A DNA stretch of 16,263 bases from NCBI GenBank assembly GCA_038247465.1, contig JBBRUV010000071.1, positions 1-16,263 on the forward strand. The letters are read 5' to 3'. Position numbers and translations under genes: made by a program. Within the stretch, counting starts at the first letter, position 1, and each line of letters begins with the position of its first letter. The DNA is from JBBRNH01 sp038247465. Lineage in GTDB: Bacteria > Bacteroidota > Bacteroidia > Cytophagales > Spirosomataceae. The notes below the pieces were generated by a model, which saw nothing but the letters and a program-made list of their open reading frames with translations, searched no databases and had not been told where the DNA came from. Positions 7,888-14,271 of the stretch are shown piece after piece.

Positions 7888-8255
7888 TCATTCCTGAAAC
7901 AGCACCCGGCTCCATTTTTCGGGTTGGTAGGTGTCATACATGCCGTGCGCGGTGAGCACCATTGCCGGGTGAGGTTGCACTTCCTGCCCCGACACGACGA
8001 GTTTCTGAAACCGGCCCAGAAAGAGCCGCCAGACATCGCCGTTGGTCGGCGGCAACGTGCGCCCGTTGGTCAGCCAGTGCAAAAGAAACTTACGCCCGTC
8101 ACCGTGTCCGTCAGTCTGTTGCGCCACCTGGCCGACTGCCAAACCAGTTTCCCGACGTTGCCATCAATGGAAATGGAGTCAGCGATTTTTTGGGCGATGA
8201 GCGAAGGTTCGGGCTGATTGGGCAGCACAACGACGTGAATGTTAGGGATTTCAGG
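7888..8255 (-). pseudogene. Frame-broken remnant of an unidentified gene
   Basis: Two minus-strand frames read as protein and abut. Frame A is open from 8255 to a TGA at 8072-8070 and contains IPNIHVVVLPNQPEPSLIAQ and KIADSISIDGNVGKLVWQS. Frame B is open from about 8162 to a TGA at 7890-7888 and contains DGRKFLLHWLTNG, NGDVWRLFLGRFQKLVVSG, and PAMVLTAHGMYDTYQPEKW. They join naturally if the frame shifts near 8120-8140. Frame A has no ATG and a TAG at 8258-8256 blocks it, right where xisI ends, so the 5' end is missing too. The combined piece is about 120 residues. I do not recognise the family. It may be a gene that was truncated when xisHI arrived, or one sequencing error in a short gene. 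Confidence 0.6.
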
Positions 8256-8598
8256 CTACGGCATACCCCGACAAGGCGCGTTTGTATGGGGGCTGAAAAC
8301 CCAGAACAATATCGGTTTTGGCAACACCCCGCCGTTCGAGTTGGCCTACCAAATCAAAATCGGTTGCATCCTCCTGCACCCAAATTTTGCCATTTCTGAT
8401 ATCAAGGTGAAAAATCGGATAATAAACTCGTTTGCCGTTTTCCCAGCCGATGGTTAAAATCTGGTAGTGGTCTCGTTCAGAATCCAGAATGAGTTGCTCT
8501 TCAGAATGTTCCCCGCCGATAATAATAGCCGGGGCGTTGGCATACTGGGTCAGCAGGTCAGTGATTATACGTCGGTACTTAATCAGTGTGTTATCCAT
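8251..8598 (-). CDS. xisI: XisI family protein
   Basis: 115 residues, close to the usual ~111 of the XisI family. Recognisable family blocks are SERDHYQILTIGWENGKRVY, FHLDIRNGKIWVQEDATDFD, GVAKTDIVLGFQPPYKR and the C-terminal GYAVA. The start overlaps the 3' end of xisH by 16 nt, the normal arrangement of the pair, and implies coupled translation. XisI was first described with XisH as a factor controlling fdxN-element excision in heterocyst-forming cyanobacteria. In a bacterium without that element the role must be different; its steady association with the nuclease-like XisH suggests a partner or inhibitor, which is inference. Confidence 0.92.
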   Translation of the reverse strand: MDNTLIKYRRIITDLLTQYANAPAIIIGGEHSEEQLILDSERDHYQILTIGWENGKRVYYPIFHLDIRNGKIWVQEDATDFDLVGQLERRGVAKTDIVLGFQPPYKRALSGYAVA

Positions 8599-8999
8599 TG
8601 TATAATTCGTTTGGTCTCTGTATCAAAAACAAGCAGCGAAATAGCATCTTCCTCTACAATTTTGGCAATCAACGATTTTTGAAAAAACGATTGAAAAATG
8701 TCTGAATCAATCGCCAGGTATAACTTTCGTGAATTTAAGTTTGTGGCTAAACCTGTTCGATAAACGTCATATTGGCCTTTTGCCAGATAAAAATCGTTCA
8801 GTTTTGATTTGTTCAGGAAACTTTTCACTTCCACGGCAATTTGTTCCGGGCCTCGTTCGGCTGCTATAACTTGCTCGGCAGCCAAATCAATCTCCATTCT
8901 CAAACCGCCTAACTTCAAAATTAGCGGGTCGTGCGTAATCAGCCAACCATCGGTTTCAAGAGCTTCCCTAACTGCCTGATGAAATAAATCGCGTGCCAT
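8583..8999 (-). CDS. xisH: XisH family protein, PD-(D/E)XK-nuclease-like
   Basis: 138 residues, the normal XisH length. The opening MARDLFHQAVREALETDGW is typical. A restriction-endonuclease-like core is visible: Asp38 in RMEIDLAAE, Glu57-x-Lys59 in IAVEVKSF, and Lys74/Gln76 in YLAKGQYDVYR. That order and spacing fit the PD-(D/E)XK fold, so nuclease activity is plausible, though XisH function remains unproven. The gene begins 11 nt after cysS ends and overlaps xisI by 16 nt, so it probably has no promoter of its own. It is strikingly AT-rich: 18 of 60 bases are G/C in 8641-8700 and 23 of 60 in 8701-8760, against 36 of 60 in 9481-9540 of cysS. This points to acquisition by transfer. Confidence 0.92.
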   Translation of the reverse strand: MARDLFHQAVREALETDGWLITHDPLILKLGGLRMEIDLAAEQVIAAERGPEQIAVEVKSFLNKSKLNDFYLAKGQYDVYRTGLATNLNSRKLYLAIDSDIFQSFFQKSLIAKIVEEDAISLLVFDTETKRIIQWITH

Positions 9000-9010
9000 A
9001 GCTTGGTCTT

Positions 9011-10501
9011 TTATTCTTCATACGCCCAGTCAACGCGATGTTTCATGTCTTTTATGACCAGGCCCTGCGCCTTGAAATACGTGCGGATTTCGTCCACTTT
9101 GTCGTATTGCTTCTGCTCTTTGTATTTGCGGTAAATGCTTAACAAACCTTCCACCGCGCCGTTGCCTTCGGGCGTTTCTTCGAGCAGGCCCAGTATGTTC
9201 TCCGTGAAATTTAGAAACGACGATTTTAGCAAATCAAACGTTTCCTGACCCAGAACGGCTGGCTGCAACTGATTCATGTAAAGCATATTAACGTATTTCA
9301 GAAGCGTAAACAACTGGGCAATGGCTACCGATGTGTTCAGGTCGTCGTTCATACCGTCGTAAAAACCCTGGATCGTTTTGGCAATATCGGCCTGCCGAAC
9401 GGCATCCACCGTTGCGGTGTCGTCGGCCACGTAGGTCAGTGTTTTTGCCACGCGCAGGCCATTGGCGAGCCGCCGATAGCCGCGTTGGGCCGCTTTCAGG
9501 GCTTCGTTCGAGAAATCGAGCGTGCTGCGGTAGTGCGATTGTAGCATGAAAAACCGCACGGCCATCGGCGAGTACGCCTGTTCGAGCAGGTAGTGGCTCC
9601 CGGCAAATAATTCGGCAGGCAAAAACGAATTGCCGAGCGATTTGCTCATTTTTTGGCCGTTCACGGTCAGCATATTCGAGTGCATCCAGACCCGCACGGG
9701 GTCTTGCCCGGTCAGGCCGTGTCCCTGGGCAATTTCGCACTCGTGGTGCGGAAATTTTAAATCCATGCCGCCCCCGTGAATGTCGAACTGTGCGCCCAAA
9801 TACTTGGTACTCATGCAGGTACACTCTAAATGCCAGCCGGGGAAACCCATTCCCCAGGGCGAAGGCCAGCGCATGAGGTGTTCGGGTGCGGCATTTTTCC
9901 AGAGCGCAAAATCAAGCGGGTTGCGTTTTTCCGATTGCCCGTCTAAGGTGCGGGTTTCGTTGAGGAGGTCTTCCAGAATCCGGCCCGACAGTTTGCCGTA
10001 GTTGCCGCCCTCGGCGTTGTATTTCAGGATGTCGAAATACACCGACCCGTTCGATTCGTAGGCTAATCCTTTGTTTATCAGGTTCTGCACGGCCTCGATC
10101 TGCTCAACAAGGTGGCCCGTTGCGGTGGGTTCGATGCTCGGTGGAATGAGGTTGAATTGCAACAGCACGTTATGGAAATCATTCGTGAAGCGTTGCACAA
10201 TTTCCATCGGCTCCACTTTTTCGAGCTTTGCCATCCGCCCGATTTTGTCTTCGCCTTCGTCGCCATCGCCCACGAGGTGGCCCACGTCGGTGATGTTTCG
10301 CACATACCGAACCTTGTAGCCGATGTGCGTCAGATACCGAAAGAGCGTGTCGAAGGTCAGAAACGTGCGGACGTTACCGAGGTGAACGTAATTGTAAACC
10401 GTTGGCCCACAGACGTATAAGCCAACGTAGGGCGGATTAATCGGATCAAGTAATTCTTTCTGGCGTGAAAGCGTATTGTGTAGTTTAAGCGGTTGTGTCA
10501 T
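9011..10501 (-). CDS. cysS: Cysteinyl-tRNA synthetase
   Basis: 496 residues, class I aminoacyl-tRNA synthetase charging tRNA-Cys in the cytoplasm. The HIGH-type motif is HLGN at 40-43, following CGPTVYNYV. KMSKS lies at 284-288. The four zinc ligands expected from the E. coli enzyme are present with matching spacing: Cys31, Cys227 (GWHLEC), His252 and Glu256 (FPHHECEIAQ). The C-terminal helical and anticodon-binding region is complete. The start at 10501 (MTQPLKLHN) was preferred to the open extension to 10549, which lies mostly inside the upstream GNAT gene; even so the two genes overlap by 17 nt. All catalytic features are intact, so this is likely the cell's essential copy. Confidence 0.97.
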   Translation of the reverse strand: MTQPLKLHNTLSRQKELLDPINPPYVGLYVCGPTVYNYVHLGNVRTFLTFDTLFRYLTHIGYKVRYVRNITDVGHLVGDGDEGEDKIGRMAKLEKVEPMEIVQRFTNDFHNVLLQFNLIPPSIEPTATGHLVEQIEAVQNLINKGLAYESNGSVYFDILKYNAEGGNYGKLSGRILEDLLNETRTLDGQSEKRNPLDFALWKNAAPEHLMRWPSPWGMGFPGWHLECTCMSTKYLGAQFDIHGGGMDLKFPHHECEIAQGHGLTGQDPVRVWMHSNMLTVNGQKMSKSLGNSFLPAELFAGSHYLLEQAYSPMAVRFFMLQSHYRSTLDFSNEALKAAQRGYRRLANGLRVAKTLTYVADDTATVDAVRQADIAKTIQGFYDGMNDDLNTSVAIAQLFTLLKYVNMLYMNQLQPAVLGQETFDLLKSSFLNFTENILGLLEETPEGNGAVEGLLSIYRKYKEQKQYDKVDEIRTYFKAQGLVIKDMKHRVDWAYEE

Positions 10502-11012
10502 TTGACAATCGGTTTTCCTGACGAAAAAATACGAGGGGTAGTCCACCAATGGTTTCTTCTTTGATTTTTGTCATGCCCAGCCGTTCGGCTACCCCAATTG
10601 AATTAACATTGGGAACATCGCAACTGGCATCTACATACGCGAACGACAGGCGGGCGAATGCGTAGTGTATAATCTGGGCAACGGCCTCAGCCGCAAAACC
10701 ATTGCCGGTAAATTCGGGCAACAGGGCATAGAGCAGTTCCGGCTGGCTTTCGTCGGTCATGGCCCACAAACCGGCCACGCCAATCACGGCATCGTCGGGC
10801 TTTTTACGGATTAACCACAGGCCATATTGCCGTTCAGAAAAGGTTTGATTGCTAATGGTAATAAACGTCTGCACTTGCTCATGACTTAATATCTGATTGT
10901 CGCTAAGGTATTTCCGGCCCAGTTCGTTCGTAAAAATATGGTGCATTGCGGGCAAATCGGTTAGTTGAACGGGCCGTAATGCCAACCGCTCAGTCTCTAT
11001 CGTAAACGCCAT
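10485..11012 (-). CDS. GNAT N-acetyltransferase, RimJ/RimL-like
   Basis: 175 residues from the ATG at 11012. It opens with FTIETERLALRPVQLTDLPA, the signature start of the acetyltransf_3 (RimJ/RimL-type) group, and has the acetyl-CoA-binding region around LLPEFTGNGFAAEAVAQII and the later CDVPNVNSIGVAERLGMTK, where the Asn-Ser and AERLGM pattern is typical. It transfers acetyl groups from acetyl-CoA to an amine, possibly a protein N-terminus; the substrate is unknown. Its stop lies inside cysS (17-nt overlap), so both are translated from one transcript. An in-frame extension to 11270 was rejected because it runs into the divergent antitoxin gene. Confidence 0.9.
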   Translation of the reverse strand: MAFTIETERLALRPVQLTDLPAMHHIFTNELGRKYLSDNQILSHEQVQTFITISNQTFSERQYGLWLIRKKPDDAVIGVAGLWAMTDESQPELLYALLPEFTGNGFAAEAVAQIIHYAFARLSFAYVDASCDVPNVNSIGVAERLGMTKIKEETIGGLPLVFFRQENRLSNDTTA

Positions 11013-11136
11013 AAGTCGAATATCGCCTAAATGCGGCAACGAAGGTACGGCTTTGGCCCGGCAAAAGTGGTGGAGGGCCGACCACCGGGAAGTTTCTGGA
11101 AAAACGTCTTCGTTTATCAGACAAATAACCAAATCT
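11013..11136. promoter_or_regulatory. Divergent intergenic region between the GNAT-cysS operon and the RES/Xre operon
   Basis: These 124 nt must hold the promoters of both divergent operons. On the minus strand TACCTTCG (11047 to 11040) is one base off the TAnnTTTG consensus. A short inverted repeat, GTGGT (11067-11071) with ACCAC (11081-11085), lies within reach of the antitoxin start and could be an autoregulatory operator, since Xre antitoxins usually repress their own operon. No perfect promoter box was found in either direction. Confidence 0.35.
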
Positions 11137-11520
11137 ATGCAAGTTCTCAACCGTCCTGCTTTGGTAGTGGCCGCACTCGCCGGGGTGCCAGCCGCGTTGT
11201 TTTTCGACCTCGCCGACCTAACCGGCCACCGGCGTGAGCAATTGGCGGCCGTGTTTGATACATCCCTCAAAACCTTTCAGCGATACGACCGCGAACACCG
11301 AACCATAACCCCGCAAGACGGTGAACGACTCCTGAAAATGAAGGCTTTATTTGAACACGGAGCCGACGTTTTCGGCTCCGTTGATTCGTTCCGGCGGTGG
11401 CTCGATAAACCCGCTTACGGCCTTGACAATCAGATTCCGTTCGTGCTTCTGCAGACATCGGGCGGCATGGATTTGATTCAGGATGAATTGATTCGGATTG
11501 AATACGGCGATTTGGCCTGA
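11137..11520 (+). CDS. Xre/MbcA/ParS-type antitoxin of a RES/Xre toxin-antitoxin system
   Basis: 127 residues from the ATG at 11137 (the frame is open from a TTG at 11053). An Xre-like helix-turn-helix region spans about residues 20-55 (REQLAAVFDTSLKTFQRYD). The C-terminal antitoxin domain (DUF2384-like) spans about 72-127, with HGADVFGSVDSFRRWLDKPA, TSGGMDLIQDELIRIEYGDL and a final Ala. The protein normally binds the RES toxin to neutralise it and represses the shared promoter. It overlaps the toxin gene by one base (TGATG), the usual coupling. All expected conserved blocks are intact, so antitoxin function seems preserved even though the toxin looks altered. Confidence 0.93.
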   Translation: MQVLNRPALVVAALAGVPAALFFDLADLTGHRREQLAAVFDTSLKTFQRYDREHRTITPQDGERLLKMKALFEHGADVFGSVDSFRRWLDKPAYGLDNQIPFVLLQTSGGMDLIQDELIRIEYGDLA

Positions 11521-11969
11521 TGAACGTTTGTCGCATCACCAAAGCCCACTATGCCGACCAATTCACGGCATCGGGTGCGCCCGCCCGCTGGAACGAGCGC
11601 GGCCAATTCGTGATTTATACGGCGGCTTCGCGGGCGTTGGCCTGTTTAAAAAACGTTGTTCACAGAACAGGTGAAGGATTGGCCGACGATTTCAGGGTTA
11701 TGATTATTGCCATTCCTGATTTATTACCCACAGAAACCATCATGCCCGATAAACTCCCCTCAACCTGGCCGAGTCCTGGACAATATCCGGCTGGTCAGCA
11801 AATTGGCAGTTTGTGGTTAAGGCAAGGGCGGTCAGCGGTGTTAAAGGTTCCGTCGGCCATTATTCCCGACGAATGGAACTACCTGCTGAACCCGGCACAT
11901 CCTGATTTCGGGCAAATTGCACTACTTCGCCACGAGCCGCTTCTGTTTGACCCGCGTTTGACGCACTGA
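11520..11969 (+). CDS. RES-domain toxin with the signature Glu replaced by Lys
   Basis: 149 residues, the usual RES-toxin length. RES toxins deplete NAD+ and stop growth. Family landmarks are present: Arg23-Trp24 in APARWNERGQFVIYTA, Tyr33, the SRALACL helix, His48, Ser112 in VPSAIIPDEWNYLLNPAHPD. The family's conserved Glu, which follows the SRALA(C/L)L helix as L-E-x-x-V-H, is Lys44 here (CLKNVVH, codon AAA at 11649-11651). A single G-to-A change from GAA would give this. The rest of the frame is complete, so the most likely reading is a catalytically weakened or dead toxin beside an intact antitoxin. The alternatives are a sequencing error next to an A-run or a genuine variant. Confidence 0.9.
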   Translation: MNVCRITKAHYADQFTASGAPARWNERGQFVIYTAASRALACLKNVVHRTGEGLADDFRVMIIAIPDLLPTETIMPDKLPSTWPSPGQYPAGQQIGSLWLRQGRSAVLKVPSAIIPDEWNYLLNPAHPDFGQIALLRHEPLLFDPRLTH

Positions 11970-11984
11970 CGCGCCCGTTTTGGC

Positions 11985-11992
11985 TATCTTTG
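11985..11992 (+). promoter_or_regulatory. Candidate -7 box (TATCTTTG) of the GNAT-like/PfkB operon
   Basis: TATCTTTG matches TAnnTTTG exactly and is followed by a C-rich stretch often seen at Bacteroidota start sites. A TTTG at 11957-11960 could serve as the -33 box, although the 24-nt spacer is long. The start codon lies 24 nt further on, giving a short leader. The box sits 15 nt after the toxin stop, so the operon need not depend on toxin-antitoxin transcription. Confidence 0.55.
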
Positions 11993-12016
11993 CCCCCTGA
12001 TTTTCAGCCCTTACCC

Positions 12017-13210
12017 ATGCAACTCATCGAAGTCGGCGCAGACCCGGCCCATCAGTGCCAATTTTTGCAACTCCCCGTTCGGCTCTACAAAACTGATTCC
12101 TGCTGGATTCGGCCTTTGGATACCGACATTACTGACGTGTTTGACCCGGTAAGAAACAAGTTTTTTCAGGATGGAAACTGCATCCGGTGGCTTCTGAAAG
12201 CTGATTCGGGCGAGATCATCGGGCGGGTGGCGGCTTTCACAAACCGAAAAACGGCCACCGTCGGTAACGATCAACCGACTGGCGGAATGGGCTTTTTTGA
12301 GTGCATCAACGACCAAACGGCGGCTTTTACGCTCTTTGATGCCTGTCGTGATTGGCTCCGGGCGCAGGGAATGGAAGCCATCGACGGCCCCATTAACTTT
12401 GGCGACCGCGACCGTTGGTGGGGGTTGCTCGTCGAAGGCTTTGATAAAGAACCGAGCTACGGAATGCCCTACACCAAGCCCTATTACGTGCCGTTGTTTG
12501 AGCAGTATGGCTTTCAGGATTATTTCCAGCAACACACGTTTTATATGCCCATTTTTGAGTCCGGCGTTCGCAGCGCCGTTCATCCCTCGGTGATGGAACG
12601 GGCGATGCGCGTGTTGAACAACCCGGATTATGAATTTCGGCACCTCGAAAAAAACAACCTTGCTAAATACGCCGACGATTTTCGGGTAATTTATAACGCG
12701 GCCTGGGCCAATAACCTCAACACCGGCGAAATGACCCCCGACCGGGCGCAGGCCATTATGAAACGCATGAAGCCTATTATTGACGAAGACTTGGTCTGGT
12801 TTGGGTATCATGGCCCGGAGAAACAGCCGGTTGCGTTTTTTGTATCGCTGCCCGAACTTAACCAGTATTTTAAGCACGTCAACGGCAAGTTAGATTTGAT
12901 TGGCAAGCTGAAATTTCTGTATCACAAACTCCGCCGAACCAACAACAAGGCGTTTGGCGTGATTTTCGGCGTGATTCCGACGTTTCAGGGGCGCGGCATC
13001 GAATCGGCGATTGGCATAAAATTCCCGCAATCAACCTGGCACAAAAAGAATTTTCAGTATAAACACTTGGAAATGAACTGGGTCGGTGATTTTAACCCGA
13101 AGATGATGCGATATGCCAAACTCCTCGGTGCAACGCCATTGAAACGGTTTATCACCTATCGGTATCTGTTCGACCAAACTGTAGCATTTAAACGTCACCC
13201 ACTTATTTGA
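12017..13210 (+). CDS. GNAT-fold protein of unknown substrate
   Basis: 397 residues from the ATG at 12017; a TTG start at 11990 would fall inside the promoter box. It resembles large GNAT-superfamily proteins annotated as N-acetyltransferase in Bacteroidota: an N-terminal half with WIRPLDTDI, IIGRVAAFTNRKT and DGPINFGDRDRWWGLLVEGF, and a C-terminal half with VIPTFQGRGIESAIGIKFPQ, whose QGRGIES matches the acetyl-CoA pyrophosphate loop (Q/R-x-x-G-x-G/A-like). The protein ends in a basic tail (FKRHPLI). Substrate and pathway are unknown. It lies 4 nt from the kinase gene, so the two are cotranslated and may act on a shared process. Confidence 0.82.
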   Translation: MQLIEVGADPAHQCQFLQLPVRLYKTDSCWIRPLDTDITDVFDPVRNKFFQDGNCIRWLLKADSGEIIGRVAAFTNRKTATVGNDQPTGGMGFFECINDQTAAFTLFDACRDWLRAQGMEAIDGPINFGDRDRWWGLLVEGFDKEPSYGMPYTKPYYVPLFEQYGFQDYFQQHTFYMPIFESGVRSAVHPSVMERAMRVLNNPDYEFRHLEKNNLAKYADDFRVIYNAAWANNLNTGEMTPDRAQAIMKRMKPIIDEDLVWFGYHGPEKQPVAFFVSLPELNQYFKHVNGKLDLIGKLKFLYHKLRRTNNKAFGVIFGVIPTFQGRGIESAIGIKFPQSTWHKKNFQYKHLEMNWVGDFNPKMMRYAKLLGATPLKRFITYRYLFDQTVAFKRHPLI

Positions 13211-13214
13211 GTTT

Positions 13215-14129
13215 ATGAGCTTATTAACCATCGGTTCCGTTGCATTCGACGCACTCGAAACCCCCTTCGGCAAGACCGACAAAATTATCGGCGGAGCCGC
13301 TACCTACATCACGCTGTCGGCTTCGTATTTCACGCCCAATAACAACCTCGTCGCCGTTGTCGGCGACGATTTCCCGCAGGAGATGATTGATATTTTTCGC
13401 GATCATGGCGTGAACCTCGACGGGTTGCAGATTCGGGAAGGCGGCAAAACGTTCTTCTGGTCGGGAAAGTACCACAACGACATGAACACCCGCGACACGG
13501 TGGAGGTGCAACTGAACGTAATGGGCGATTTTGACCCCGTGATTCCCGAATCGTACCAAAGCTGTCAATACCTGATGCTCGGCAATACCGCCCCGGCGAT
13601 TCAGAAAACGGTGGTCGAACGGATGCACAACCGCCCGAAGCTCATTGTATTAGATACGATGAATCTCTGGATTGACATTGCCAAAGCCGACTTGATGGCC
13701 CTGCTGCCGCTGGTAGATGTGCTGGTTCTGAACGATGAAGAAGCCCGGATGCTCTCCGGCGATTATGCCCTTGTAAAAGCCGCCGAAACTATTCGGAACA
13801 TGGGACCGAAAACGGTAATCATCAAAAAAGGCGAACATGGCGCGTTGCTCTTCCACGAAGGCCAGATTTTTGCGGCTCCGGCTCTACCGTTGGAGTCTGT
13901 TTTTGACCCAACCGGCGCGGGCGATACGTTTGCCGGCGGCTTCATTGGTCATCTCGCCCGCACCGACGACGTGTCGTTTGAGAACATGAAACGGGCGGTG
14001 ATTTACGGCTCGGCAATGGCTTCGTTTTGTGTGGAGAAATTCGGTGCCGAACGCATTACCAACCTGACGCAGGATGAGATTCAGGCGCGGGTGCAGGCGT
14101 TTGTGAGTTTGTCTTCTTTTAGTGTATAG
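13215..14129 (+). CDS. PfkB-family (ribokinase-like) carbohydrate kinase
   Basis: 304 residues. The N-terminus LLTIGSVAFDALETPFGK and the glycine pair in IIGGAATY (27-28) are the PfkB substrate-binding features. The C-terminal signature DPTGAGDTFAGGF starts at residue 231, with the catalytic base Asp237 and the anion hole at GAGD. LNDEEARML is the usual mid-domain stretch. It phosphorylates a sugar or nucleoside using ATP; the substrate cannot be read from sequence. ATG lies 4 nt after the GNAT-like gene, with no separate promoter seen. The compound inverted repeat at 14155-14250 begins 26 nt after the stop. Confidence 0.93.
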   Translation: MSLLTIGSVAFDALETPFGKTDKIIGGAATYITLSASYFTPNNNLVAVVGDDFPQEMIDIFRDHGVNLDGLQIREGGKTFFWSGKYHNDMNTRDTVEVQLNVMGDFDPVIPESYQSCQYLMLGNTAPAIQKTVVERMHNRPKLIVLDTMNLWIDIAKADLMALLPLVDVLVLNDEEARMLSGDYALVKAAETIRNMGPKTVIIKKGEHGALLFHEGQIFAAPALPLESVFDPTGAGDTFAGGFIGHLARTDDVSFENMKRAVIYGSAMASFCVEKFGAERITNLTQDEIQARVQAFVSLSSFSV

Positions 14130-14154
14130 TTAATTAGGTTATTGCCCTACGGCA

Positions 14155-14250
14155 GCGGCCAACCGTCCCAACCCCTCCCCTGAAACAAGAGGAGGGGCTA
14201 AACCGTCCGGCAACAAAAATCCCTCCCCCAGTTTCAGGGGAGGGGCTGGG
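14155..14250. repeat. Dispersed GC-rich inverted repeat between convergent genes, copy 2 (compound)
   Basis: The outer arms 14167-14186 and 14231-14250 are inverted copies agreeing at 19 of 20 positions (one A/C mismatch). Inside lie a second pair, GGAGGGG (14191-14197) and CCCTCCCC (14221-14228), so the element is nested, as if two copies were joined. The first 28 nt (14155-14182) match 6282-6309 with one difference. It fills most of the 142-nt gap between pfkB (+) and the Gfo/Idh/MocA gene (-). Bidirectional termination is a plausible role. Confidence 0.87.
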
Positions 14251-14271
14251 TATATGCCGCGTTCTAATCGT

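Noticed and set aside
7779..8036. N-terminal extension of the M28 lipoprotein
   Set aside because: It would bury the lipobox signal peptide at residue ~100 and run through the promoter and the remnant gene.
8251..8999. XisHI as an fdxN-element excision system
   Set aside because: No fdxN element, XisF-type recombinase or nif genes are present; the name is historical for this family.
11067..11086. GTGGT/ACCAC inverted repeat as a definite toxin-antitoxin operator
   Set aside because: Arms are only 5 bp in a GC-rich stretch; noted as a possibility within the divergent region only.
12011..12877. 288-codon open frame on the minus strand inside the GNAT-like gene
   Set aside because: It is the antisense shadow of a gene with clear conserved motifs; its translation shows no domain and low-complexity drift.
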